Shown in pieces: positions 19,701 through 28,318 of a stretch of DNA of 64,000 bases. The notes beneath the pieces were generated by a model. That model did not search any database and had not been told where the DNA came from. It saw only the letters and a list, made by a program, of their open reading frames with translations. The position numbers and the translations under genes are program-made. Every line of letters begins with the position of its first letter. Positions within the stretch are counted from its first letter, which is position 1. The DNA lies in contig NZ_CP036292.1 in NCBI RefSeq assembly GCF_007751715.1, forward strand, positions 6,703,339 through 6,767,338, in the 5' to 3' direction. The stretch comes from Rosistilla oblonga (lineage in GTDB: Bacteria; Planctomycetota; Planctomycetia; Pirellulales; Pirellulaceae).

Positions 19701-20502
19701 CGTCTTGCGGCAACCCTTTGGCGGACTGGGTAAAAGTGCTTTCGGACCGGGGATCAAAGCGGGAGGCCCGCACTACGTCGCGTCGCTGATGAAGCTGCGC
19801 GACCAGATCGATCATCCGCAGATGTTCAATGCACATCGCTTCGAACTGCCGGCGTTGCAGTCGATGCGCGAGAACTTAAAGTCGCCCGAAGCGGCCGCGT
19901 TGATCGAGCGCTGCGGCGGCGAGGATGCGACCGAATCGGTGATCGATCGTTTGCAGACGGCGCTGGCTAGTTATGACCACTGGGCGACCGAAGAGTATCG
20001 CCAGCAGCACGACAGCGTCCGTTTGGTCGGCCAAGACAACTGGCGTCGGTATTGCCCAATTCCAGCGCTGCGAATCGGCATCAGCGCGGCCGATGGTCCG
20101 CTGGACATCGTCCGCTGCATCGCCGCGGCGCATGCTGCGGGATGCCGGATCACGCTCAGCCACCGGCCGGCGGAAGCATTGGCCTTGGTCGAACTGGTCG
20201 AATTCCTGACGGCCGACTGGGCGGCTCGGATCGAGATGATCGAAGAGACGACACAGCAGTGGATCGACGCGATCGAAGAGGGAGAGGTGCTGCGGATCCG
20301 GATGACTCCCGCCGCGATGGTCGACCCTGCGGTTCGCGAAGCGGCAAACCAGCACAACGTCTACATCTGCCAGACACCAGTCCTCAGCGACGGTCGCTAC
20401 GAACTACTGCACTACGTTCGCGAGCAAAGCATCTGCGTCGACTACCATCGCTACGGAAACCTCGGCCGCCGATCCGAGGAACCCCGGCGACACGTCTTAT
20501 GA
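16774..20502 (+). CDS. putA: Bifunctional proline dehydrogenase / delta-1-pyrroline-5-carboxylate dehydrogenase
   Basis: A 1242-residue PutA that oxidises proline to glutamate using FAD and NAD+. No N-terminal ribbon-helix-helix DNA-binding domain is seen. The PRODH barrel spans about residues 60-470 (ISVKVSTIYSQIS, RVVKGANMEMERVEA, LRLGVASHNLFD, QRVQFEMLEGMA). The ALDH domain spans about 500-1020 with VGVVAVISPWNFPIAIP, AAETGGKNATIV and catalytic Cys817 in GHSGQKCSATS. A C-terminal ~220-residue extension follows, as in longer type B/C PutAs. The GTG at 16774 is chosen (ACGGAG about ten bases upstream) because the frame to 16645 would run through the start of the Nudix gene. Confidence 0.93.
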   Translation: MSSSASDPAAEESPFLNLNEAVAATESAASGLTGWQRDAARAIALAKQLLQRSQQLLTPAERRQQSELDRMIGHHEDKATLIEMTDQAFRTDVPQRVADQLTHILDVQGVPRFFSPLDRTLLRGFQTFGGYLPGVAVPMVKDKMRHETANVILPAEKEVLEKHLRERQREGIRMNVCLLGEALLGEGETRQRLKKYLAALQMPEIECISVKVSTIYSQISTLARSHTESVIADRLELLYRAAMRQTFQRRDGTQTSKFVYLDMEEYRDLHLTVDVLKRTLDRPELSQVRAGIALQSYIPDSFDVLQDLAQWAQRRTAAGGLPLTIRVVKGANMEMERVEASIEGWPQAPYTTKHETDANYKRMIRTILAPENSTALRLGVASHNLFDIALVAIWASEADALQRVQFEMLEGMANQQRRALFEMTGSMLLYAPACEQTDFLNAIGYLIRRLDENTGQENFLRHAFQLQPGTETWRTLADGFRASLVAIDSVTTKPRRQQDRSQVPERPEVGETWQQFINEPNTDWSLPQNSRWAQELLASWRDRCDDAATRIPLSIAGREVTDAREIAESRDPSRPGKIACRYAMATSDDIDAAIACARQDPRNWRSMPSEARRATLHDAAQLLRQRRGDLLAAALIDGGKTLAESDPEVSEAIDFIEFYSLCADQAYQSPQIQASGVGVVAVISPWNFPIAIPCGGVAAALAAGNTVLLKPASETVLPAYLLCQAFWDAGVPREALQLVPCRGSDAGRRLVENPEVDIVILTGGTETAESMLRIRPDLALAAETGGKNATIVTGLADRELAIKHALQSAFGHSGQKCSATSLLLLEEEVFEDESFREMLADACKSMIVGSPWELQTRVGPLIRPPSGELARGLKELEPGESWLVMPEPCDDNPNLYRPGIKWNVQPGSFTHMTELFGPVLGVMPFRKLEQAIRIVNATGFGLTSGLESLDDREQELWREQIQAGNLYINRSTTGAIVLRQPFGGLGKSAFGPGIKAGGPHYVASLMKLRDQIDHPQMFNAHRFELPALQSMRENLKSPEAAALIERCGGEDATESVIDRLQTALASYDHWATEEYRQQHDSVRLVGQDNWRRYCPIPALRIGISAADGPLDIVRCIAAAHAAGCRITLSHRPAEALALVELVEFLTADWAARIEMIEETTQQWIDAIEEGEVLRIRMTPAAMVDPAVREAANQHNVYICQTPVLSDGRYELLHYVREQSICVDYHRYGNLGRRSEEPRRHVL

Positions 20503-21046
20503 CAGACATCTATTCACCAAAAGAACAGTCGCGATAAAGACTCGATATTCGACGAATTGCAATTTGATGCCGCTCGAATTTGATTGACTTGGTTCAAGCG
20601 AGGCTTGAGAATAGAAGTTCGGCATGTCCGTTCGAGCCCGAACGAAGCATCGATCGATAAAGGACCGCTCGCATTTCTTGTGTCGTTCGCTCCATCTAAA
20701 TACGCACTTTTCTTTCTTTTCGGCTTCTGACCACAAACTCTTTTCGCGTTATGGCTGCGGGGGTGAACAACACCTCGTTCCGCCGGCGATCTGTTCCACT
20801 CAACGATTCCAAGCGAATGCGATCAGCGAACCCGCGAGGACTCAGATCTTGAGATCTGTATTCCCGCTGGCTCCATCGGTTCGCAACGAAACCCGCGGTG
20901 CGCGGTCGCTGGGCACTACCGTGGAACTTGCTTGAAATCCGTCCCTTCAAAACTCGAACTGCAATTCAGAAGTCACAAAAATGCATTCCGACCTGCGGTA
21001 TGTCTACCCGGTCGACGCGTAGAACTCAAACGAATGAGGGTTCAAG
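20503..21046. other. Intergenic region with no convincing gene
   Basis: About 540 bases of slightly lower GC. Open frames on both strands are short and unlike any protein I know. A 16-base palindrome (CAGATCTTGAGATCTG, 20843-20858) is present; it may be chance or an operator for the downstream SnoaL-like gene. Confidence 0.5.
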
Positions 21047-21445
21047 ATGACCGATGCCGCAACGCCCAAGAGCGAACTGTTAGAGATGCAGCGAACGTTT
21101 GTAAAACGCTGTGCCAAGGGAGAGTTCGTCGAAGTGATGGAGGACTACTACGCCGACGACGCCTACCAAATCGAAGGGGACGGTTCGCGGCGCGAGGGGA
21201 AGGCGAACATGATCGCTTTCGAGAAACAGTTCCTAACGCAGGTGCAGAAGTTTCATGGAATCGATATCCGATCGATCGCTGTTGCGTCGGACGATGGCAA
21301 GGGCAACGGAATCACGATGGCGGAGTATACGATCAAGGCGGATATGATCGACGGATCGAAGTTCTGGCCCGAACAAGTTCAAGTTTCAACTTGGAAGAAT
21401 GGCAAGATCATCGCCCTGAGGTTCTATTACGACCCCAATTTCTAA
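21047..21445 (+). CDS. SnoaL-like (NTF2-fold) protein
   Basis: A 132-residue protein starting at ATG 21047 with GAGGG seven bases upstream. The sequence VKRCAKGEFVEVMEDYYADDAYQIEGDG, with a later GKANMIAFEKQFLTQV and closing TWKNGKIIALRFYYDPNF, resembles the cone-shaped NTF2/SnoaL fold. Members act as small-molecule isomerases, hydrolases or ligand binders. No catalytic assignment is possible. It is followed 134 bp later by the dihydrofolate reductase gene. A different reading frame of the same bases is an open shadow. Confidence 0.8.
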   Translation: MTDAATPKSELLEMQRTFVKRCAKGEFVEVMEDYYADDAYQIEGDGSRREGKANMIAFEKQFLTQVQKFHGIDIRSIAVASDDGKGNGITMAEYTIKADMIDGSKFWPEQVQVSTWKNGKIIALRFYYDPNF

Positions 21446-21579
21446 ACACCCTTTGCCCACCAATGCGATTGCCGATCGCGTTCGTTGCGGGCGAACCCCT
21501 CTCGCCCCGCTTGCCGAGAACCTGCAGCCAAGGCAAAGTGTGGTTTTGCAGATTCCCCAAGCAAGGAGCTCCTTCAGGC

Positions 21580-22047
21580 ATGATTATCATCTCCGCGATG
21601 AGCGAAGATCGCGTGATCGGCAGCCAAAACGGAATGCCCTGGAACGTTCCCGCCGAATACCAACAATACCTCGACTTTGTCGCCGGCCAAACGGTGATCA
21701 TGGGGCGGAAGACGTTTGAGATCTTCGGCAAAGATGTGGCTCCGGAAACCTCGCTGATCGTCGTCTCCCGGTCTGCCGAACTCGACGACGTTCCGGTCGC
21801 GACGACGTTTGACAAAGCGGTCGCGATGGCCAAAGCCTTGGGCAAACAGATCTTCATCGCCGGGGGCAGTTCGATCTACGAACAAGCGATCGCCGTCGCC
21901 GACCAGATGTATTTAAGTACGATCCATGGCCAGTACAGCGGCGATGCGTACTTTCCCGCTTTTGATGCCGACAACTGGCAGGTCGTCGAGACTCGCGAGC
22001 AGCCACAGTTCACGTTCCGGCGATGGAAAAGAAAGACAACTTCTTAA
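21580..22047 (+). CDS. folA: Dihydrofolate reductase
   Basis: A 155-residue enzyme that reduces dihydrofolate with NADPH. Signatures: MIIISAMSEDRVIGSQNGMP at the N-terminus, then WNVPAEYQQY with Glu26 in the place of the catalytic acid, VIMGRKTFEIFG, and the glycine pair in IFIAGGSSIYEQA. AAGGAG lies 11 bases before the ATG at 21580. A longer frame starts at 20932, but its added residues are an Arg-rich shadow of the SnoaL-like gene. The unusual Gln-Tyr-rich segment after Glu26 suggests a divergent DHFR. Confidence 0.92.
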   Translation: MIIISAMSEDRVIGSQNGMPWNVPAEYQQYLDFVAGQTVIMGRKTFEIFGKDVAPETSLIVVSRSAELDDVPVATTFDKAVAMAKALGKQIFIAGGSSIYEQAIAVADQMYLSTIHGQYSGDAYFPAFDADNWQVVETREQPQFTFRRWKRKTTS

Positions 22048-22126
22048 TAAACGCGCTAGACCACCAACCGATTCGACGCTAACATTCCATAAGTGTCCGA
22101 CCGGATCCAAACACCAAGAAACACCG

Positions 22127-22573
22127 ATGCGTCCGCTTCTCTCCTTGCTGCTAATTGCGACCTTCATGCTGGGGCACGTCGTGCCTCATTCGCATGCGGC
22201 ATCGGGCGGTGCGGAGCCAGGCGACCATGCTCACCGGCCTCACGTACACCTCAGCCATGGGCATGATCACGATCACGGGCATCACCATGGGCAGGCCGAC
22301 CGACCATCCGCCGGCGAGGAATCCCCTGCGGATGCGTTAACGGAACTGTCGCTTGCATGCGACCACGATGGCGACGCGGTCTACTTTGTCGACTCCGACT
22401 GGACCGTCGCTCGCAATGCGGTTTCTATCAGTCTCGATTTGTCGTCGCTGCCATTCACCTCGATCGCTGGAACCATCCCACAACGGGAACGCCAGTATCG
22501 GCGCAGCAGCGGCCCGCCCGATCGGCGACCGAAGCTGCCGATCTACCTTCTGACAGCCTCTCTACGGCTATAG
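22127..22573 (+). CDS. His-rich exported protein heading the RND efflux locus
   Basis: A 148-residue protein starting at ATG 22127 with a clear signal peptide (RPLLSLLLIATFMLGHVVPHSHA). It is followed by a histidine-dense stretch with repeated HGHDHDHGHHHGQ-type runs over about residues 37-62. The remainder is low in recognisable motifs, ending in a Leu-rich tail. His clusters of this kind commonly bind Zn, Ni, Co or Cu. It immediately precedes the RND adaptor gene on the same strand, so a periplasmic metal-binding or sensing role in this efflux system is inferred. No family name is known to me. Confidence 0.75.
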   Translation: MRPLLSLLLIATFMLGHVVPHSHAASGGAEPGDHAHRPHVHLSHGHDHDHGHHHGQADRPSAGEESPADALTELSLACDHDGDAVYFVDSDWTVARNAVSISLDLSSLPFTSIAGTIPQRERQYRRSSGPPDRRPKLPIYLLTASLRL

Positions 22574-22701
22574 CGACCACGATTGCGCACCATCGGACCT
22601 GCGTCGCATTGACGGCGGCAGGCTGATTGGTTTCCGGCGTATCGTCACTCCATTTGCACGCGCGAACTCGCGCCCCCTTCACGCGATCTAACAAGACGCC
22701 G

Positions 22702-24174
22702 ATGGGTCTTCGTGGAAAGATGCAGGTCATCATGCAACACGTTCCTTCGCTTACAAAACTCTTATTCGGACTTGCGCTCGCCGCCGGTGTCGCTTTGACG
22801 ACATGGTACTTTCGCGATGTATTGCCGTTTGCCGGCAGCGTTCCCGCAGTCGCCAAGGAGGATCCGCCGCAGCCAGCGTCAGAAAAACAGACGATCCTCG
22901 AAATCAGCGTCCAAGCGAGAAAGAACCTAGGGCTCACGTCACAGCCGGCGCGGCCGCAAACCTATTGGCGCAGTCTACAGATCCCTGGCAAGCTGGCCGA
23001 TCGCCCAGGTGTCTCCGATCGCGGTGTCACCTCGCCAGCCGAAAGCGTTGTGACCGAGATCCACATCTCGCCCGGCGATGCGATTCGCCCGGGCGAGCGG
23101 CTGTTCACCTTGCGATTGTTCAGCGAATACTTGCAAGCGACGCAGACTCAGTTGTTCAAAGCGAAACAGGAGACCTCGATCATCCAAGCCGACATCGATC
23201 GCGTCTCGGACGCCGTGACTTCCGGCGCGGTGGTCCGAAGCAAGATGATCGAATTGCAAGGCAATCTTCGCCGGCAACAGATCTTGATCGAAGCCGCCCG
23301 CCAGGACTTGCGTTCGCGCGGCCTCGATTCGGCGCAAATCGAACAGATCGAATCGGGCAGATTTTTGTCCACGATCGATGTGCGAGCTCCCGAGGCTCTG
23401 CCGACCGTACCACTTACCGAAACCAACACCGATCGGGCGGCGCGAACGATCCAGCCGGTCCAACAGGCTCGCTTCGATTCGTCCAGTTCCCGGGCGCCCG
23501 AGTTTGCGTTTGAAGTCCAGGAACTGTTGGTCGAACTTGGTCAACAGGTGCAAGCCGGGCAACCGTTGGCGACGCTCGCCAATCACCAGGCGTTGTATGT
23601 CGTGGGGCATGCCTTCAAGCGAGAGGCACCGTTCCTGGAACAAGCCGCTCAAGAAGGGCGAGCGATCGACATCGAATTCGCCGACGACGCAACCGACCAA
23701 TGGCCCGAACTCGAGCAGCGGTTTGAGATCCGCCACCTTTCCAACGCCATCGACACGAACAGCCGCACTTTCGACTTCTTTATTCCGCTGCGAAACCAAT
23801 CGCGTGCCTACCAGAAGGCGGAACAAACCTTCCTGGTCTGGCGATTCCGACCGGGGCAACGCGTTCGACTGCACGTTCCCGTCGAGAAACTGGAGAACGT
23901 GTTGGTGCTGCCGGCGGCGGCGGTCGTCCGCGACGGGCCCGAAGCGTATGTCTTCATGCAAAACGGCGACCTCTTCAAACGTCTGCCCGTGCATGTGCTG
24001 CACGAAGATCGCCAATCGATCGTGTTGGCCAACGATGGCAGCGTGACTCCGGGAACCTACCTGGCCCAGAACGCTGCCGCCTCGCTGAACCGCGTCCTCC
24101 GGTCGCAAGCGGCCAGCGGCCAACAAGTCGGCGTTCACGTTCATCCCGATGGCACCGTCCACGCCGCTCACTGA
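22702..24174 (+). CDS. RND efflux adaptor (membrane fusion protein), heavy-metal type
   Basis: About 490 residues with an N-terminal membrane anchor (LTKLLFGLALAAGVALTTWYF) and the periplasmic HlyD/CusB-like arrangement. LEISVQARKNLGLTSQPA starts the beta region; PAESVVTEIHISPGDAIRPGERLFTLRL is the first lipoyl half; a long helical hairpin follows, then LLVELGQQVQAGQPLATLANHQALYVVG is the second lipoyl half. The C-terminal membrane-proximal region contains VLVLPAAAVVRDGPEAYVFMQNGD. It links the inner-membrane pump to an outer-membrane channel. The start is uncertain: in-frame ATGs occur at 22702, 22720 and 22732. The pump gene starts 11 bp downstream. Confidence 0.9.
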   Translation: MGLRGKMQVIMQHVPSLTKLLFGLALAAGVALTTWYFRDVLPFAGSVPAVAKEDPPQPASEKQTILEISVQARKNLGLTSQPARPQTYWRSLQIPGKLADRPGVSDRGVTSPAESVVTEIHISPGDAIRPGERLFTLRLFSEYLQATQTQLFKAKQETSIIQADIDRVSDAVTSGAVVRSKMIELQGNLRRQQILIEAARQDLRSRGLDSAQIEQIESGRFLSTIDVRAPEALPTVPLTETNTDRAARTIQPVQQARFDSSSSRAPEFAFEVQELLVELGQQVQAGQPLATLANHQALYVVGHAFKREAPFLEQAAQEGRAIDIEFADDATDQWPELEQRFEIRHLSNAIDTNSRTFDFFIPLRNQSRAYQKAEQTFLVWRFRPGQRVRLHVPVEKLENVLVLPAAAVVRDGPEAYVFMQNGDLFKRLPVHVLHEDRQSIVLANDGSVTPGTYLAQNAAASLNRVLRSQAASGQQVGVHVHPDGTVHAAH

Positions 24175-24185
24175 AAGTTGCCATC

Positions 24186-27100
24186 ATGTTAGACGCTGTC
24201 ATTCATTTCTCGTTGCGGTATCGGATGCTGGTCGTGGTGATCAGCCTGGCCCTGCTTGTGTACGGTTCGTACCAAGCGGCTCAGATGCCGATCGATGTCT
24301 TTCCCGATCTCGATCGGCCGCGGGTGGTGATCATCACCGAAGCTCCTGGCCTGGCGACCGAAGAAGTCGAGACGCTAGTCACCCAGCCGATCGAAATCGC
24401 GTTGATCGGAGCCAATGGCGTGCAAGCCGTGCGCAGCCAGACAACGGCCGGGCTGAACGTGATCTACATCGAATTCGATTGGTCGACGCAGATCCGCGCG
24501 GCGCGACAGACTGTCCAGGAACGGCTGACCACTCTGCAAGGCATCCTGCCCGCCGGGATTCGTCCTCAGATGACGCCTCCATCGTCGATCATGGGGCAGA
24601 TCGTCATCGCGGGGATCTACCGGCAACCGGGGCCGCGCGGCGGTAAATTGGCCGTCGTGGGGAAGACGTCGATGATGGCCGAACGGATCGATTCAGCCGA
24701 CCCAGCCGAAGCGATTCAAGTTTGGCAGCCGGTCGAACGCAAGGACTTAAAAACCTGGAAGCGTGTGGAAACGCAGTCGATCACATGGACTGCCGCCGCA
24801 GCCGACGATCCTCAACTGGCCGGGGAATCTCCCGAAGGCGTTGGCATCGCGACGATTCAAATCGCCGGGCAGGAACACGACGTCAACTTCTACAGCGATG
24901 CCAAACGGCAATTGGATCTCCGCACCGTCGCCGACTGGATCATCCGCCCAAGGCTGTTGAAGACGACCGGGGTGGCAGAGGTCTTCATGCAGGGAGGCGA
25001 TCGCAAGCAGTACCAGATCCTGATCGATCCGACAGCCCTATTGGAATACGACGTCACGGTGCAGGACGTCGCCCAAGCACTGCGAGAAAGTAACATCAAC
25101 ACCAGCGGCGGTTTTGCCGTGACCGGCGAGACCGAGCGGTCGATCCGGATCCTCGGACGGCTGGGGCCCGAGTCGCGGGTGGTGATCGAAGATCTGAAGA
25201 AGATCCCCGTCGGATATCATCCCAAACGCTCGGTGCTGTTGGAACAAGTCGCCCGCGTCAGCGAAGGGCCTCAACTGAAGCGAGGCGATGGCAGCGTCGA
25301 TGGCCAACCAGGGATCGTCTTCACGACCGTCAAACAACCGCACGTCGACACGCGTCAATTGACTAACGATATCGCAGCGGCGTTTGCCGAAGTCGAAGCG
25401 TCGCTGCCGGCGGACATCATCATCAACAGCGAACTGTTCCGTTTAAAAAACTTCATCGACCGCGGGATCTTTAATGTTGCCGAAGCGTTGGTGATCGGTG
25501 CCTTCCTGGTGATGGTCGTGCTGTTTCTATTCCTGCTGAACTTTCGCACGACCTTCATCACCCTGACCGCGATCCCGCTGTCGTTGGTGATCACGACGTT
25601 GGTCTTCCGTTGGATCGGATGGTTCAGCGGCAGCGAGCTTTCGATCAACGTGATGACGCTCGGCGGGATCGCCGTCGCGATGGGGGAACTTGTCGACGAC
25701 GCGATCGTCGACGTCGAAAACATCTTCCGACGACTGAAAGAAAACAACGCAGCCCCGACGCGGCGGGCTGCGATTCAAGTTGTCTTTGAAGCGAGCAAAG
25801 AGATCCGCAGCGCGATCATGTTTGGCACCGCGGTCGTGATCCTGGTCTTCCTGCCGCTGTTCGCGCTGTCGGGCGTCGAGGGACGGTTGTTCGCGCCGCT
25901 GGGACTCGCCTACATCATCTCGATCCTGGCATCCTTTCTGGTTTCGTTGACTGTCACGCCGGCGCTGTCGTATTACTTGTTGCCCAAGTCGTCGGCAACG
26001 CACCGCGATCACGATGGGCTGTTGTTGCGCGGACTGAAGCGGGCGACCACCCCTTGGATTCAATTGAGCATGGCCTGGCCGCGGATGCTGCTGTGCGCGA
26101 CGTGGTTGGGAGTGTTGTTGGCAGCTTGGCAGATGGCTCAACTGGGGCGTAATTTCCTGCCGCCGTTCGACGAGGGGAGCGTGCAAGTGAACGTCACCTT
26201 GCCTCCGGGCTCCTCGCTGGAAACTTCGAATCGGGTCTCGCAAACGATCGATGCGGTCTTTCAATCGATGCAGAAAAACGAGGATCGTCCCGAGGGGGAG
26301 ATCTTGCATTTTGTCCGCCGCACAGGGCGAGCGGAACTGGACGAGCACGCCTCGCCAGTAAACGTTGGCGAATACATTTTGAGCATGAATCCGGAAGTCG
26401 ACCAGGATCGCGAGGAGATCTTGGCCGGATTGCTGAAGAAGCTAAAAGACGAGGCGCCGGGTGTGGACATCGAAGTCGAACAGCCGCTGGCGCATTTGAT
26501 CAGCCACATGGTCTCGGGGATCTACGCACAGATCGCGATCAAAATCCATGGCGACGATCTCGATACGCTACAGCGGATTGCCGAACAGGTGAAGTCGACG
26601 CTGCAGTCGATCCCTGGAATCACACCGCCGGTCGTCGAACCGATTCAACAGGTTCCCGAACTGCATATCCAATTGCGATCGGACGACCTGGCACTGCATG
26701 GTTTGACGCGGCAATACGTCGCCGATGTCTTGCAGATCGCGTTGCAGGGGGAAGTCGTATCGCAAGTGCTCGAGGGGCAACGGAGATTCGACCTGATGGT
26801 TCGACTGGAGGAGGCCTACCGAACCGATTACGCCAACCTCGGTCGGTTGCGAATCGATCTGCCCGATCACCCTGGATACGCCGATCGCGGCCAGATCGAA
26901 CTGCAGGAAATCGCGAACATCGGCGAAGGCTCGGGCCCCAATTCCGTCAACCGCGAAGACGCGCGGCGGCGGATCGCGGTCCGCTGTAACACGCAGGGCC
27001 GCGACTTGGCCAGCGCGGTCGGCGAGATCAAGCAACGCATCGACCGGCAGATTCAACTGCCGATCGGGTACTATATCGAATATGGTGGGCAGTTTGAGAG

Positions 27101-27674
27101 CCAGCAGCGGGCGACGCAGTGGATCATCGCGCTGGCCGGAGTCTCGGTGGTGGGGATGTTTGTCGTGCTGATGTTGTTGTTCCCGTCGGTGCGGATCGTG
27201 TTGCAGATCCTCAACGCCCTGCCGACAGCCTTTATCGGCGGCGTGTTGGCGTTGGTGATCACCGACCAGAGTCTGACCGTTGCCAGTTTAGTCGGCTTCA
27301 TTTCGCTGGGCGGAATCGCGGTTCGCAATGGGATCCTGCTAGTCACCCACTATTTCCACTTGATGAAAGAGGAAGGCGAATCGTTTACGCAGGCGATGGT
27401 GCTGCGTGGCAGCCTGGAACGCCTGGCTCCCGTCTTAATGACGGCGTTGACTGCTGGGATCGGCTTAATCCCGCTGGTCCTTGGCGGCCAGGAACCGGGG
27501 CGAGAGATCTTGTATCCCGTCGCGACGGTGATCCTCGGTGGACTGACCACTTCGACATTTTGTGAATTCCTGATTCATCCCGGCCTGTTTTGGGCGTTCA
27601 GCGGAAAAGATGCAGCCGCTCTGGCGAGCGGCACGGCGGAGGATGTCGATTCGCAATTCGAACCCCCGACTTAG
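24186..27674 (+). CDS. Heavy-metal RND efflux pump (CusA/CzcA family)
   Basis: A 1162-residue inner-membrane transporter exporting metal ions by proton antiport. Twelve membrane helices fit the pattern; the first is near residue 14-31. MPIDVFPDLDRPRVVI is the family N-terminal signature. The fourth helix reads GGIAVAMGELVDDAIVDVEN (residues 493-512), giving acidic D504, D505 and E511 for proton relay. Later, FLPPFDEGSVQVNVTLPPGSSLE and the ALTAGIGLIPL-LGGQEPGREI helices are typical HME-RND. The DD-IVDVEN form differs from the Cu/Ag CusA motif, so the metal is open. A ~98-residue insert lies at residues 146-243 compared with CusA. Confidence 0.94.
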   Translation: MLDAVIHFSLRYRMLVVVISLALLVYGSYQAAQMPIDVFPDLDRPRVVIITEAPGLATEEVETLVTQPIEIALIGANGVQAVRSQTTAGLNVIYIEFDWSTQIRAARQTVQERLTTLQGILPAGIRPQMTPPSSIMGQIVIAGIYRQPGPRGGKLAVVGKTSMMAERIDSADPAEAIQVWQPVERKDLKTWKRVETQSITWTAAAADDPQLAGESPEGVGIATIQIAGQEHDVNFYSDAKRQLDLRTVADWIIRPRLLKTTGVAEVFMQGGDRKQYQILIDPTALLEYDVTVQDVAQALRESNINTSGGFAVTGETERSIRILGRLGPESRVVIEDLKKIPVGYHPKRSVLLEQVARVSEGPQLKRGDGSVDGQPGIVFTTVKQPHVDTRQLTNDIAAAFAEVEASLPADIIINSELFRLKNFIDRGIFNVAEALVIGAFLVMVVLFLFLLNFRTTFITLTAIPLSLVITTLVFRWIGWFSGSELSINVMTLGGIAVAMGELVDDAIVDVENIFRRLKENNAAPTRRAAIQVVFEASKEIRSAIMFGTAVVILVFLPLFALSGVEGRLFAPLGLAYIISILASFLVSLTVTPALSYYLLPKSSATHRDHDGLLLRGLKRATTPWIQLSMAWPRMLLCATWLGVLLAAWQMAQLGRNFLPPFDEGSVQVNVTLPPGSSLETSNRVSQTIDAVFQSMQKNEDRPEGEILHFVRRTGRAELDEHASPVNVGEYILSMNPEVDQDREEILAGLLKKLKDEAPGVDIEVEQPLAHLISHMVSGIYAQIAIKIHGDDLDTLQRIAEQVKSTLQSIPGITPPVVEPIQQVPELHIQLRSDDLALHGLTRQYVADVLQIALQGEVVSQVLEGQRRFDLMVRLEEAYRTDYANLGRLRIDLPDHPGYADRGQIELQEIANIGEGSGPNSVNREDARRRIAVRCNTQGRDLASAVGEIKQRIDRQIQLPIGYYIEYGGQFESQQRATQWIIALAGVSVVGMFVVLMLLFPSVRIVLQILNALPTAFIGGVLALVITDQSLTVASLVGFISLGGIAVRNGILLVTHYFHLMKEEGESFTQAMVLRGSLERLAPVLMTALTAGIGLIPLVLGGQEPGREILYPVATVILGGLTTSTFCEFLIHPGLFWAFSGKDAAALASGTAEDVDSQFEPPT

Positions 27675-27751
27675 AAACGCAACAGACCTAACTCACTCCT
27701 GCTCGGCCCGCGGTGGTCCGAGCCTCCAATTGGTTCCTGAAGGAAAGTACG

Positions 27752-28279
27752 ATGAAGTTTACAAACTGGATTCTCTCTGCATTGTTGGCAACCGGTGCTC
27801 TTGGTTTGACCGGCTGCAACCCAGCCGACACGCCGACCGACGACGCAACCCCAACCGCCGAGAGCGCAGCCGACGACCATGGCCACGATCATTCCGGCAC
27901 CGACCACAGCGAGGTGGGGCATGGACACGGCGTCGGCCCGCACGACGGGACGATTGCCGATTGGGGCGGAGGCAAGTTCCATGTCGAATTCACCGTCGAC
28001 CACGACAAAACCGAAGCGACTGTTTATGTCTTAGGTGGCGACGAGAAGACCGCCGCGCCGATCGCTGCGGAATCGATCGAGCTGACGATCATCGATCCCG
28101 AGATGCAAGTCACCTTGAAGCCATCGCCCCAAGAGGGCGACCCCGACGGAACCGCTTCGCGATTTATCGGCACGCACGAGAAGTTGGGCGTCGTGCAAGA
28201 GTACGCCGGCACGATGACCGGCGTGATCGATGGCACTCCCTACACCGGAGAATTCAAGGAAGAAGCACACACGCATTAA
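27752..28279 (+). CDS. His-rich lipoprotein of the RND efflux locus
   Basis: A 175-residue lipoprotein starting at ATG 27752 (GAAGGAAAG five bases upstream) with signal peptide and lipobox LTGC. A short acidic His-rich segment follows (DDHGHDHSGTDHSEVGHGHG, about residues 45-64). The remaining ~110 residues look like a small beta domain (HVEFTVDHDKTEATVYVLG, VQEYAGTMTGVIDGTPYTGEF). It ends the metal-efflux operon. A periplasmic metal-binding chaperone or sensor role is inferred from His content and context. No family recognised. The long frame from 27713 is excluded because of the clear RBS at 27752. Confidence 0.8.
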   Translation: MKFTNWILSALLATGALGLTGCNPADTPTDDATPTAESAADDHGHDHSGTDHSEVGHGHGVGPHDGTIADWGGGKFHVEFTVDHDKTEATVYVLGGDEKTAAPIAAESIELTIIDPEMQVTLKPSPQEGDPDGTASRFIGTHEKLGVVQEYAGTMTGVIDGTPYTGEFKEEAHTH

Positions 28280-28318
28280 ACGCGTCTTCGTTCCCACGGG
28301 AGCACAACAATCAACAGC

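Noticed and set aside
20932-21579. N-terminal extension of dihydrofolate reductase
   Set aside because: Reads Arg-rich sequence that is a frame-shifted shadow of the SnoaL-like gene; the real start at 21580 has AAGGAG upstream.
24186-27674. Naming the pump cusA (Cu/Ag specific)
   Set aside because: Helix 4 reads GELVDDAIVDVEN rather than the Cu/Ag form; metal specificity is open.
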